DNA from: Phoronis australis
Lineage: Eukaryota; Phoronida; Phoronidae
Assembly: GCA_002633005.1 (NCBI GenBank)
Contig: NMRA01000247.1
Coordinates: 193,401-257,400 of the forward strand
DNA: 64,000 bases
Direction of reading: 5' to 3'
How positions within the stretch are numbered: position 1 is the stretch's first letter; each line of letters starts with the position of its first letter. Position numbers and translations under genes: made by a program. This document shows, piece after piece, positions 35,501-50,500 of the stretch. The notes below the pieces were generated by a model that had not been told where the DNA came from, did no database searches, and saw only the letters and a list, made by a program, of their open reading frames with translations.

Positions 35501-38500
35501 TGACAGCAGGTGATGGAAACACCGTATAAACCAAAGATTGAGGTAATCGCGACAACAAGGCAGTGAAGTGTGATATGGCTGGATTGCTCAGAACATGGAT
35601 AGAGTATTTCATATGACGTTTAAGGCTTTAACGACCGAGAATAGCTAGAATGATGAGCAAGTCAAGTCATATTGAGTCTTGATTGTCTTAGAAGAGCACT
35701 GAATGTCATTAAGAAGAAGTGTTGTAGTCAACTCACCAGATTTGATATGAGACAGGCTGTGAGCAATAACCATGGCAAACTGGCCGACTGAATCCATACG
35801 TGATGTTCTGACATACAAAATACGATTGTTGGCATCATAGTAGAAAGAGTTGCGGTAGGCATTGTGTGTGAAATTCTTATTGGCAGGTGTCTTCTTAGCA
35901 AGTAACAGTGTAACGGGGGTGTGCTGGCAATGGGCGGCAATGAGATCCATGATGAAGCAGCCATACTTGTACACAACAAACTCGCGTACATCCAGTCTGT
36001 TCAGGTCTACAGGTTCAAGCTCTGTGTCACCGTCCCAGTCTACATCCTTTTTGTCCTGATAGCCAGTACCTGTGGAGGCATACCATACATTACAGTATAT
36101 GTTGTATACTCAAGGATCTGTTAACAATCATTGACTTCATCATCTGGCCAGTGAAGACCACCAAATCACACAGGAACAAAAATGTTTAGGTTCCAGAGGT
36201 TTGTAGCAATAAAGGCTTTGAATTCCTTAAAGTTTGGTACTGTTTAGAAAGTGAAAAACAGCTATAACTTTACCTGGCGCCATCTTTTGGCCTCGTACTG
36301 CACCGCTGGACACCAGACGCTTGATCTGTTCCACCTTCTGGTAAAGAGGCGACTGCATCAACAGGGCGATGAACTCAGCATCGTCGACAGGTGCTGCCAT
36401 CATGTAACTGAGTGGAACACCAGTGCCTGATGACGCCACTGCCTGACCAACAGATGGAGCTCCAACTGCATTAGCGGAAGGCTGGAGCTGTTGGGACGAA
36501 CCAGTCCCAGTTGGTTGCATTTCACCAGTTGATGAGGCCAAATCCATGTTGACGCTTTGTTTCAAAGTGAGAACCTGTCAAGTCACAAAAACATTCAAGT
36601 TTAATTACATTCAAGTTTAATTTCAATACAACAAAGCTGTCAATTTTACTGTATTAAAATTGAACAAATACTCGTCCACTCATTGGCACTGATACAAGCA
36701 CTGAGTTGATATACTGTTGGCGCACCATCATGTTTTCTGTGTCGTGAATGGTAAGTAAAAATTTCATGAAGAAGAAAATTACCAACTAAAATAATTTACC
36801 ACAAAATGCTATGAGGTCAGAATAAAAATACTCTTACAGTCAGTGGTTTTACTTAAAAACCACAAACATTGCAGAAGGTGGCTTTTTGTAAGTGTGGAGT
36901 GAAGGAAAATTCAGTTGACACAAAGAGACAGTAGATTGCTAACTTAAAGAACAACAGATAAAATAGTCATCTATTTCACTCACTCCACAACGAGGAAGGG
37001 CTGATGTCTGCAATGTTTGGTGCTTTTTAAATACAACTGATTGAAAATGTTCTTTTCTTTTGACTTAATATCACTTTGTTAAGGTGTTGTTTTTGAATAA
37101 ATGTAGAGAATTGGAGGATTCATGACTGTCACACATTCTGTCATGTTGCTCTACAACCAGAGACATCTACTGCTTGAAACAGAAGTGGACGTCATTTTGC
37201 TGGGTACCACAGTGAGGCCCCAAGAATACTCTTGACACTTATGGTGTTGCATTATCTGGCTTTTTAATTTTTGAGTTTCCTGCATCTATAAAAGGCACTA
37301 TTTATTACCAAGACACATTACAAAGATATCCAACACGATAATTAAATTTCGAGATTATTCATGCTGTCACTTTATACATCTCTGTTATATCTGCTCTATA
37401 TTGTTCTTTAAAGAAGCTGCAAATATACTGCGAGTTTGAGAGAGTGTTCATCAAAATTATAAATAAACAACACCGCGTTCAGCTAGTTTCACACACAAGA
37501 GGGCTGTTGCCAATCCTTTCAAACTGTAATTAAAGTCACTTTAAATCTGAGCACGCTGACCTCATCTGCCTTCAGTTGCTCTTGTTCTCTCTTCTGTTGT
37601 TGATCAAACTCTCGCCTAGTCTCCTCAGCCTCTTCTTGAGCTTGCGCCTGTTTCGCCTTCAGTTTCTCCTCACGTCTCTTTCTCAGTTTCTCCTACAATG
37701 GCACAGACAAAACTTTATTACGTAATGACTTAACACCAACTTGAGGCTTTTGTGTAATTTTCATGTCACCAAAACAGAATGCAATCACTTTGAAACTGAA
37801 GTCTATTCTGTAACATAAGCAATATAGAAACTGTACAGGTAAGCAATCTACTTCCTCTTTGTATGTCGTCTGTATTTTCCCTACTCCACAAGTCTTCAAA
37901 TAGTGATGGGTCTAGTCAACGTAATAACATCAGGGTTACTATCCCCTTCATATCCGGGGTCTCGGATAGAATTAAGTCCCACTTGAGAAACTTTGACATT
38001 GCCACAGCTTTGAAACCCATCAACTCTCCCAGGAGTCAACTGGTCTGGGTGAAAGACAAGGTTCCCAGGGATAAGTCTCTATTGTGGTTTATGGCATTAT
38101 GTGTGAGGACACATAGTGTACTGATTCTGCTGTTTTCACTCATATCATGACTGAACAACATTCATTTGATACCAGTGATGTATGCATTTTGGATCATGAG
38201 GAAAACTGGTTCAAACGTGGAGTTAAACAATCCATCTACAAATGTGTTGAATGCCCCCCTTTGAATCACCAAGGTGGATTAAGATTCAAACTTTACAAAA
38301 CACGGGATTGAGCACTGCGTTTTATTCCACACAGATTACGTAATCAGGTGTAAGTCACCACGGCATCAGCTAGTGAAAGTCCTCACGATGAAGACGCAAC
38401 ACTGCTCAGTCGATATGTCTGTCTGTATTAGGTTTTAATTCTTTTCTATAGTTCAAACTATGGTCACTACAGTTCCAAGTGAATGCCTGCAGTTAACCGC

Positions 38501-41500
38501 AAATGACTTTTGAGCTTAAATGTGGTCCGACCCTACTGCCAACAAAAGTTTGTGTACTCAAAAGATGGCGGCCTCCATGATTTATACGATGTGTACCGTA
38601 TTCCCATAACAATCAACAAGTTGCCGCTATGTAAAATATGAATTTACTAAAAGCAATATGTTTCAACTGCTTATTATATAATGAATGCTGCTTTAGTATG
38701 TAGGTGACTTAACATTTAATATTTCATGCAAAAGTTTGGTCTAGATCGAGTCATAGATGAACAGACAGCATTCACTTGCTTGCTCCAGTATAAATGTCCG
38801 TTTCATTATTGTATTCAGGCTGACTATAGTTAACCATAAATTGTGTAGTGAAAATGGTCTGAAAATCACTGAAGCTCAAGTCAGACACAAATGAAACCTT
38901 AAAAGTCAAAGGTGAAAATATGTTTACTGCCTTGCACTGTTTTGCCCAACTGTGCTTGCCTTGTTAAACAATATTTTTTCTGCGGCTTATTAAAAATATG
39001 AAAAAAAATTGCTATGTAGTTGTAAATACCACTCTCACACAATAATTCAAGTTCAACTTTCTTACTCACAAGTTAGACTGCATTGTTACCAGGGAAACTA
39101 TGAAAATCAAACGCGCAACATCAAAGACAAGGATCCCAGCCAACATATTAGTTCTTCATAGATGGGACAAATTGACGTAGGCCATAAGTGTCACGTGACT
39201 GCGCGATGTATACCTGCAGACTGCTCTGCATCCTCAGTTTGTCGGCGTCAATGGCGTTGATGTGCTTCTGCAGGTTCTTGTTATGCTCGTCCAGGATTCG
39301 CTGTTGCTCGTCCTCACTGGCACCCTGACTGGCCAGTCGCTGGATCTCATCCTGCCGATGGAAATTGCCATCTTTAATTCATTCAGACCAGCAGTGAACA
39401 TTAGTAAGCACAGCATGACAACATGCCAGGCTTGAACAGGTCATCGTTGAGACAGCATGGGCAATGAGATGACTTCATAAGCCATTCAAGTCTTTTTCTA
39501 AACAAATTCTGTTTATTCACAACATTTCTATCACCAATAGCACATTCAAGTTTCTGGTTAAAAAATCAATAAGCCCGAACTGATTGTCACGCCTTGTCAG
39601 ATCTCGTCTAGTCACCAGTTTTTATGTCTTAGATCAACATAATGCATTACAAGCGTAAGAGTGAAGGCTAACTGTTTTCTTGTGGACATAAATGGTTTCC
39701 AGCAACTCATTTTTGACATGATCTTTTAAATCAATATTGTATCAACATTCGAGTCAACTCAATTTTTAATTACATAGCAGTCTCACAGGTTTAACCTCTT
39801 CATGTTTTTGTGTTTTGTTTACCATGTTGCAGTTAAGAAAGTTAAAGCCTACCCAAACACTGTTGTACCATGTTTATACTACACACCTTAATCTTCTGCC
39901 TGTTAACCTTGACAATCTCCTCCTTCCTGTTGGCCAAGTACTCCACCTTCTTCTTGTGTTTCTGCTCTTCTCTTTCCATCTCCAAGTCCAACTCTTGGTT
40001 GAAGCCATTTAGTTCTGCCTCAATACGGCTCTTTTCAGAAGCTTCAAATTCTGCAAAGAATCATTAGCTACAGAACTGCTTGTAGTGAGAGAAAGCTCTT
40101 AAAAATTTCTGAACAGTCATTCATGGAACACTCCGCAGTTACAGGGTGCATTATTTGACTGTACTTCGGGAGCAAGTTTTCTGTTATACAGAATTTGTTG
40201 AATACACGACACTTTTCATTTTTCACGGTCTTTATTCCGTTGCGTTCATACTTTCTGAACAAAACTCTACTCTCTACTGAACATAGATACAGTAATTGAC
40301 CTAGCGACATAATTAAAAAGACACACGATATTTCGAAACATACTTGTTTCATTCTCAAGTGAAGATAAAATGACGCAGTAATGCCACCACAGAGTATAAG
40401 CTGACGACACACACAGTGAGACACGGCGGGTGTGAAATACTGCAAAGAATGACTAAAGAATTACTGCGTCATTTTATCTTCACTTGAGAATGAAACAAGT
40501 ATGTTTCGAAATATCGTGTGTCTTTTTAATTATGTCGCTAGGTCAATTACTGTATCTATGTTCAGTAGAGAGTAGAGTTTTGTTCAGAAAGTATGAACGC
40601 AACGGAATAAAGACCGTGAAAAATGAAAAGGTGCATTATTTGTGAACTTAGCACCACCGATGAAATGAGTAAGAAATGAGTCCCGAGTCAAACCCTAAAA
40701 TTTGAGGTACGATGAAGAAATACATTTTGTGAATTAACCTTTCTCATTAATATCACAGATTAGAGGTATGTAAGGGCAAAATGTTTTCTGCACGATGTTG
40801 AATTTCATTAAGCCAAAGAAAAGGATTTTTTTTATTTGAATGACTGTATGAAATATTGATAATGATGCGTGGGAGGAAACTGAGTTGTGATTCAAGAGAA
40901 AAGAAGTACACCTCATAAAAAAAATTGTGTTAATGATATAATGACATTGATAATGAGACCCTCATGCAGGACATGAAGATTGCCTAGCCTGAGATAAACA
41001 CAAATTAAAAAAATAATAAAGTCTGTTCAACCCATAGACCTTTAGGAACATTTTACGCCATTTTAGCAGCTGCTTAAGATAATGATATATGTGACAACAC
41101 ACCATTTAGTTTCTCATGTTACAGTATTTAGAATAATTCTACTTTCCACTGGAGCACTGTCAAACACACTTACCTTCTCGCTCTTTCCTCAGTTGTTCTT
41201 CTTTGTCACGTCGTTGTTGCTCCAGCCTCGCTTTCACATTTTCCAGCTCTTCAGCCGCAGCACTCGCCTGTTCAGCACTCTGGTGATCAGGTGAGAATTC
41301 TTTCAATGCATCTGCAAATTCTTTGTAGTGCCTCTCCTTCAGTTCTAGCTTGGCTCGTGCATACTGAACCTCCCAGTCAGTAACAGCGCCGCGTTCAATT
41401 GCCTTTTGCTCATCAGCCATTTTCTTGTCCAAATCATTGAGCTGCAGTTGGTGCTGATTCAAGAGTTGTGCCTTGCGTTGTTGCAACTCCTCAGGGTCAA

Positions 41501-44500
41501 GGTCTTCCTTCTACAAATTAAACATGATAGTGTACTAAAAAAAACTGAAAATGAAAATTCATTTTTTTGCAATATTGTTATTTTCACAATCATCTTTTCG
41601 AGTGGTTTGGTTGTTAGAGGGGCAGACGCCAAAAAAACAGCTTGAAAATAGTAAAAATGGCCACTAGATGGCGCAAAATGCCTCAAATCCATCCGAAAAC
41701 AGGAGGATAGCGTCAACTCATTACTAGATGCCTATGTGCCAAATTTCATGAAAATCGGTTAAGGACCTTTGAAAATAGAGGTAAGCTTAAAGAAATAAAA
41801 TTTCCACTAGGGGGCACAGCAGAATACAAGTCGGTCCGAAACTCGTCGCCCTGTGTAGTCAACCCCATAGGAACACACCTGCCAAATTTCAATAACATCC
41901 TGCAAGGGGTTTAAGAGATACAGCCGTGGACGCCGGACGCCAGACGCCCGGACACCCAGACATGACTGCAATATGCGACCACATACAAAAATTTGTGGGC
42001 GCATAAAAATAAATAGTGGAAATCACCCTTGTCTCACAGTTGTGTTTTACTGTGACAGAGTTGTGAATAGCACATAACGAAACTTTGTAATCATTCTGTA
42101 AGGATTCCATATAAGGACATTGGAATAAACACAGTAGGCCAATACTACCTTACATTTCAATCCATATATGGATCCCATACCCAAGTAAGTCATGATTGTT
42201 CTAGTAAGAAACATTTCTACTATGTTGAATAAAAAAAATAATTCAGAAGCACAAATGAAACAAGAATTTTTACATGCTGCCATTTTGTAATTGACTGAGA
42301 TGTTTCGAAAGTTACTGTAAAATCCACTAGAGGCATCTGCCAAGCATGTGCACTCCATGGAATGGTTAATGGTAGCCGTGACACAAGTATAAACCTCCAC
42401 TTAGTTACGTTCTTTTTTCCTGCTTTTGCCTGTTATAAGCTGAAATGGTTTTGCCTGCTACAACATGTGCACAGAACCACGTGACATGTGGAAACATTTG
42501 TCATATGAAACATACCACAAGATTGGCCAATTCTTGTTCTTGTCTCTCCATCAACTTGTCCCGTAGCCCGTCATATTTGTCCAACATTTTACTGACAGCA
42601 TCATCGACCATGACTTTCTTTTTAGCAGCGAACTCTGAGTCAAGATCGCGCAACTCTTGAGCGTGCCTCTTGGCAAGCACAGAGCGGATAACCTTGTCCG
42701 AGTCTTCAATGCCATTCTCTTGAATGCCGTCAATCATGGCTTTCTGTTCCACCTCTTTAGCCTGACATACAAAAATTAACATATTAAGAACAAAACAGCT
42801 TAACTTATTAATAAACACTAATAGAAGGACAGTTTGACATTACCAGGGATTTGATTACTCATAGGAGAGGCATAGTAATTTTATCATCTTATTCTGAGTT
42901 AAAAAGCACCGTAAAAATCCCAATCTTAGTCATAAAGACAAAGTCATTATGTTTCACTTGAAAACTAACAGCTGACAAAAATAAAACATATACTAATACT
43001 ATACCATTATAACCCACTGTATCGGAGACTGGGGCTAGTCTGGCCCCATTTTTAAAAAAATTGAAATTCCCCATTGACTTCATTTTTGCAAGCTATTTGC
43101 AAACTTGCCAGAAATTTCTGAGACCGAGACTTCAGGATATATTGTTGATGAATTCACTGCATTTGCATTTGAAGTGACCAAGTCCAAAAGGTCAACTTTG
43201 CCAGCGCCGGGTCAACTTGAAACACCAAAAATAACAATATCAAAAATTTCCGTAAGTTCAACTATTAGGGGATGAATGAGACCCTAATGAAATTGTCAAA
43301 CAAGCCCCTGGCAGGGTTATAAGAAATAGGGTAGTGTTCAAGAGCATCATACTGAATAGCACTGCACTCTCTAGATATACGTATAAAATATTTAGTAAAA
43401 CCTAAGGCATCTTATGAGAAATGAAACTGAAAAAGGACCAAGAACTTTTCCACAAAGGAAGAAATATGCAAACATTCGGAAGTTCGCTATTTTGAACCGC
43501 CAGTGATTTTCAACAACTGGCATCATCGCTGTATCTTGCTTTTTGTTCTAAACATGCCCAATTTCTGAACACGCCACGAGACAAAACTAGACAGTAAAAT
43601 AGCACAAATTGTGGTGCAATGTTCATCACATATATAATTTCTTCAATTTCTAGTAATAATTATCAGCCAATTTTGCCTTATCCAAGCAGAAAAAAGGACT
43701 TAAATGACATGCTTCAAAAGCTTTACTCACTTTCTCTGTCCTAATGTCATCAAGTTCTTTCTTCTGTTCCAGCATCTCTTTAGTTAACTCCACATCCTGT
43801 TTACGACGAAGCTCCGCCATCTTGCGACGCTTCCTTTCCGCCAGTTTTTCGCGCATGTTCAACTGCTGTCGTTCGCGGTCATTGTCAAGTTTATCGGCCA
43901 AGTCCTCCAGCTCTTGTTGATGAGCAGCAATGAGCTGGAATTTAAAATGTTGCAGATGAGATTCATGAGTCAACTCATAGTCCACCATCAGTTGTCATTA
44001 TATCTCAAGAGCATTTTGAACACCTAGTTTCCGTTAAAACAGCAAAATCTTACAAAAATTTGCAAAATAAAGTGAGTGAAAAGTGAACGTTTCACGAGTA
44101 ATAACTAGCTTATCCTTGCAAAATGGTGGCCTTTGAATTGATTGATTGGTGAAGTTTGAGTGTTGCACTGTGAGATTTAAGTCAGGCTTTCCTTTCCATA
44201 AGTGAACAGAACTAAACCCAGGTCACTGTGGACAGTCTAGATAGTTATGCGCTACTCTCGTGATTTGTGACACCGCACAAAAATACAAACCAAAGTAAAG
44301 GGATGGTAAACCCAACTCAGTGACCTTGCAGTGTGACCTTGTGGTACATGAACTGACAATATTAGAAAGGGAGAAGGCCATGATGGCCACGTGTCCATAT
44401 AGCAAACACATCGTATAAAAAAGAAGAAGGATCATTCGATTAACTTTAAGTGTCAAAAAAAATGTCAAAATGGCATTTGAACATGATAAAAAGATATGCC

Positions 44501-47500
44501 AGAAGGCATTTATCCTTTATAAAACAATGTAAAGTAAAATAAGATCAGTCTGTCCACAATAAGCAGTTCTTAAGTTCTAAAGATAGAAGCAAGTATTTCA
44601 CCATGGTAACAGTATTGTTAACAGAGACCAAGAAGGCATAAATGGCAAATACGAAGTTTACACTAACTGATGCCATTTATAGAGATCAGGTGAGAATAAC
44701 AGAGACTGTGAATAATAAGTGTCAAGAACTGTCCATTCATGTGTAGAAGAGCTATGCCAGAACACTGTGGATATTGATAATGTGAAGTATTGTCCCAGGT
44801 CACTTTGTAAGCCTGGGATGTTCCAAAGTATCAAATGTTTTTGATGCGTTCATAATTTTGTGGGAAATGATAATGAATTACCAAATTTCGTGCAACTCTT
44901 GATACAAAAAAGCAAGAACACAAATCACGTTAATATTCCGGTGTAAGGTGCCCGTATTTTGAGAACAATTTATATCCACTGAATAACGGGCATCAAACTG
45001 GTTGTCAAAATATAAGCACATTATATCTGACTATTGCCTAACTCACAGCTGCCATCTGTTCATCTGTCAAGTCAGTACGAGCTGACAGTTCTGCTGCTTG
45101 ACGATTCTTCTTCTCGTGGATTACTCTCGACCGTTCTCGCTCAAACTCGCTAATCAACTTTGCCTCTTCCTGGCTAGCCTCCTTGTCAAGTTCACTTGCC
45201 AATTGATGGTGATGTTCGGAGTGTTTAATTCTCATTTGCTCTTTTGCACGCTCCTGAAAACAAACACAAACAGAATACAGTAATTAAAGTAACACTGTAT
45301 CTAAGTCTTCAGATCAGTCTTTGGCCATTGTAGTGTGCAAAAACGTAGGAATTCACTATAAAACATAACGTTTCGCAAGCAAATCCAAACAGTACTCAGT
45401 TCTCATTCAAACAAACTCATTTTCAAAACTGAGAGTATTATTCATCACGAGACATAACACACATGACTATGAACAACAGAACATACAGTTTCTTTCATTT
45501 CAGACATTCACTCCAGTAACAACCTTGGAGTTCTAAAATGTTTATAAAACGCAAGGACATTTTCCTAATGAAAACATTCCCTAATTATAAACAACTCTAA
45601 AAAACTTAAATACTGCATTCCTGTGACATTAGTTTAAAGTACCCATTACTGTCAAAGTAATGAGCAAATTTTATATCAAAACAAAACAATTAGGCAAAGG
45701 TTAAGAGTGCTGTCGAGCAATCAAAGAAAGGATTGTACACGTCTACATCAAGTGTTATCTTTATCACCTGCTCCCGCCTAAGTGCCTGCTCTTCAACACT
45801 TTCATCATATCGTACATCTGGAGCACGGAACATGTCATCCATCTCATGCTGGGCCACACTCTGCTCCATCTGTCGCGTCTGTTCATCCATGAATCGCTGC
45901 GCAGCCTCGTCTTCACTCTGTCTCTTCTGCTCCTTCAACTTGCGGGCACGACGATTTGCAAGTTTAGCCTGTGCAAGAGAATTGATGGTAAAAGTTTTGG
46001 ACATGGTTCCAGATTGCGGGACGGATACGATAAATAGTGCTTTTAACACAAAAATTACGTAAAGGTAAACTGTGTTTCAGTCTATATATTTCAAGGTGAA
46101 CTAAAGAGCAATATGTACATTGGTCATGGTAAGTTTGATAACGAAGGACATGCAACATGCCATCATCAGTCTCACTCAGACCCTCACCTACCTGAAACTC
46201 GCTCAACTGACGATCCTTCTGATTGGATAGTTCCTCTTCTAGCGCCTCTGACTGTTTCCTGTACTGATCCAAAATATGCTGTTGGCGAACGGCATCAATG
46301 TCGGGATTGGACACGGATAGCTAGATAAGAAATAACAAAGACACTATACATTTGTACCAAATTAATCCATGAGTACAATGTAGGGGAAATAACTTCCAAA
46401 ATACAAGTATTCATATACAACAAAGTTGGCTAAATCTAAGCTAACCTGCTTGACAACCTCCTTATGACCTTCCTTGACCTCATTGACCTTCTCCTCATTA
46501 TGTACTCGGTTGATCTCCTTAACATGCTGCGCCTCCTCGTGGTCAAACTCAGCATTAACCTTGTCCACTTCAGCTCTGTGCTTCTTCTCCAACTCTGCCA
46601 GCACTCCCTCTAATTCTTCATGTCGTCCTTGTTGGATCAACTCCGTTGAGACCGACATTTTTTCTTGCTCAAAATCATCACGGATCTCGTCAAGCTTTTT
46701 GCGTCGCCGGTTGCCCATGCGCCTGCGCAGTTGGGCCAACTGGGTGCTTCGTTGTTTTTCGAGCCGGCGTGCTATCTCACCCTCAATGTCGAGTTGCCGT
46801 CGAATGGCATCATTTTTGGCCTCCTCAGAGATTACACCCTGATCCTGGAGGTTGTCCTGCAAAGCACAATGACAATCATTAATTGACTAGCTTCAGTTCT
46901 TTACTTAAATTTCTCTGTACAATGGTAATGTGCACTGTGGTAACTATCCTTTCCTGTATTTACACTTTCAATATTTTCAAAGGTGACTACATTGAACTGG
47001 TTTGACCATACATATATTTGCTTTTAGGCAAACAACATGTTATTTGTTTTCTCAAAAGAGAATTTATTGCTTAATATGTGTGCGCATACCAACTGCTCCA
47101 TGAGACCCTCTGACAATCCCTTCATCATATCATTGTTTGCCTGCTGCTCTATGTCAGACTGAGCATTGACGAGTCCAGCATGCTCTTCACTCAGCAAAGC
47201 TTCTAGAGACATCTGGTGGCTGGAGATCTTGTTCTCGGTGTTGTCTGGGCTTGCCACAGGCAATGGGAGACCAGCTTGGTCAGCCTAAAAACAATATTTT
47301 AAAAGTAACAAACTACATACAAAACTAATAACTCACAATTTTGAAAACATATGACTATACAACCTGACCGCAAAAGAGGCAGTTCAAAAAGTAATCATTA
47401 GTACAACAAGAGAAAAATGTTTTTCACTCTGACATGACTTCATATTCATTGAATCAATCCTTTCATTTCTTCCTAATTTGATTAATCAATGACATGGAAG

Positions 47501-50500
47501 TAATCCCCTTGAATAAGACCTAGGCAAATGAACAGACTAAAGCACACCCTTATGTCTCTTGTCAATGGATTAGCAACTCACCTCAGCTTTGTGTTTTTCA
47601 TGAAGTTCCTGTTCTTTCCGACGTCGTTTTTCTGCCAGCTTACGCTCCAGCTCTGACAGACTTCGTTGTTTGTCATTGTCATGTTGCTGGAGCGCCCTCT
47701 CCAGGTCAGCTTGGTGAGCGGCCATTATGTCATTGATTTCAGACTCTGTCAAATTACCTGGTAAATACAGGAAAAACATGAAATGGCGTGAAGAAAACCA
47801 AGTTTTGAAAATGTATAAAAATGACAGTACTAGGAAAACCGGGAATGGAGTACGTAACCATGACATCCCCATCAAGAGGGAAACTTGACTTCAGTACATT
47901 CAAGATATTTAAAAGGTGGGAGAATCATCAATCTAGAACCGGGCCCAAAGTCCTTCCAAGTTGACTGCAATCCTGCCAGTGAAATGGTGAGATATAAATA
48001 GTCAATTTTTAGTAATTATTGAAGTTAAATGGGTGAGAAACAGTTTAGTTCTCAGCTACATATTTTTACAAACTAAAACACTACAATCTACATGTAAAAT
48101 CAGATATTAATAAATTCCTAACAAATTACATATACACAACACAAAGATCATGATTACTATTACTATACAACATTTGGATTCTATGATATAAAATACCTTG
48201 CAGCTTGAAGGCAAGTTCCGCTGCTTTCTCCTCCAGGAGGCGCTGCCTTATAGACTCATAGTCTTGTATGACCTGGTCCAGAGCTTTTCCTTCGTTAGTA
48301 TTCAGTTCTCTCTCTAAGTTAAGCTTCTCATTATTCTGTCGACGCAGCATCTCAGAGCTGCCTTGAAGCTGTGCATACACAAAACACAGGTATGAGATTG
48401 TTGGCACATAATTAATTCCAGGCAATTTGATAGAAATTACCTTGGGAGCATCAGTCATTATCTAACTGCACTCTGTATTGAGCCAAATATGGACAGTCTA
48501 GTCAAGCCTCAAGACTGAGGGCAAAAACTGAAAAATTAGTAAGCTTTATGAAAATCCAATAAAATGGTAAGGATATTCTATAGTCTTCTTCTTGCACAGG
48601 GCACACAAGTCCTCCTTTTCAATGCCCATTACCAACAAAGATCTTTTTCACAGAATCCGCATTACATTCCTTTCTCAAGAACCACAGTACTGTTTTTTCC
48701 ATTTTCAGAGGAATCGTGAGTAAGCACACGCTTGACACAATATAACAACTGTACACTACAACTGATTACAACTGTGGTTTGTGAGCTGTGAAACAAAAAC
48801 GCTGTTAGCAAAAACACTGGTGTGATTATCAGACCATCAAAGAAAGTTGTACGAGGCACAAATAAAGCTCAGTAGCAACATTCTATAACTTTTGACACCA
48901 GTTGAGGTCCTTGTCAGACCACTCATTAAAAGATAAACCTTACATAGAAAGATTTGTTACTTACATTGCGTTCAGTAGAAGACCTCATCAGGCTAGTCAT
49001 GGCCGTTGCGTGCGATGATGTTGTAGTTCCACCGCCGACAAGACCAGCATGTCTGATCATCTCTTCAGTGATAGTAATGTTACCCGAGTTTAGACGGTCA
49101 AGAAGGATCTTCAAAGCAGTCATCAACTCAGCCTCTCTAGTATTGCCACCTGTTGACACGAGGAAAGTCACTGACTAGGTTGAAAAAATGACACACTTTT
49201 CTTTAATTACAGTCATATGTCAACTATTATAAGTAAAAACACAGTGACTGTTCTTATATCATATATTTGACCATTTTGTTAAACAAATTTATCTAGTAAA
49301 TACTGTCATATAGTTTTAAGTGAATGTATATTTTGATCAAAGATAACACCACATAGCTTTCAGAGTAATTTGACAACAAATTAGAAAACATAATGTTATA
49401 TTGTTGTATATACAAAAAACATGTGTAGCTGTGTGCAGCTGGTTGAGTGAGTGACACTTTAGAAATTGAGTACAAACAATTCGTGATTCCCACTTACTGG
49501 CAAACTTGTAAGTCTTCTGTAGACCACCCATTGTGAAGTTTGCGTTCACCATTGTGGGGCCGCCACCATCGGCACGCTGCAGTTGTTCAGTCTCGGCACC
49601 GTCGCCTCTACGACTCCTCTCTCGCTCAAGCTCTTCCAATTTAGAAACATCCAAATTGTTGAGCATATTCTTCAACTCTTCCGTCTGCCCACTCATTCGC
49701 TCATAAAAGTCCCGTAGATCCTGTTCCTGTTTAGCTAACTGTGCTGCCAAGTGGAGATTCTGGTCCTCCAATTTGTCGTACAGCACACGCACATTGAAGT
49801 TCTCCAAGTCAGCACCAACCTTCCACACTACAACAGAACAGAACAGATTATCTATTGACTATCTATATTGCACTACAATGAATGTCGTAAACAATTAAAG
49901 AGTAAAAATTTCTGTTCCTGTAATGCATATTTTACATAAAATTCTCGACAATCTCAAGATGAAGTACTATTTTCATTGAGAATCTTAATTGCCTCAAAAT
50001 GTAAAAAATAATGGATCAAATAAATATTAATGAAAGCCACGGATAAATTATGCCAAGTTGAAACAGGTTAGGTGTTTCTAAGAGAAAAGCTTGCTTAGAA
50101 TCTCACAAATACATTGGCACCAGTAGCAATTTTGTGTTGACACTATTATACCAACTTACCAACTGCATCAGCCAATCCAGACTCAACACTGCCACCAATT
50201 GAGTGACCAGCATGTGACATGCTCTCTCTGCAACAGGAACAACACAATGAGAAATGTCTGCATAGAAGCCAATGGCATTATTCTTTAATATGTAAATTTA
50301 ACTCCATGTAGCATGGTAGATACTTGAGGGCGATGATAGCCAAAAATAGTGCTAGATCTTTTAATAAAACACCAAATTAATATGTTGATCTATTTTGAAA
50401 ACCATTCTTGGCTGCAATAATAACAGTAATTTTTCACTAACTTAACACACAGCATAGCAAACGAGTGTTCTATTTTGACAAATTTCTACAAAAAAACAAG

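Noticed and set aside
35737-36069. Active M48 metallopeptidase
   Set aside because: The catalytic Glu of HExxH is Ser here, so only a pseudo-enzyme can be proposed.
45733-46886. Plus-strand ORFs up to 122 residues opposite the coiled-coil exons
   Set aside because: Ser/Cys-rich antisense shadows of Glu/Lys/Gln-rich coding sequence.
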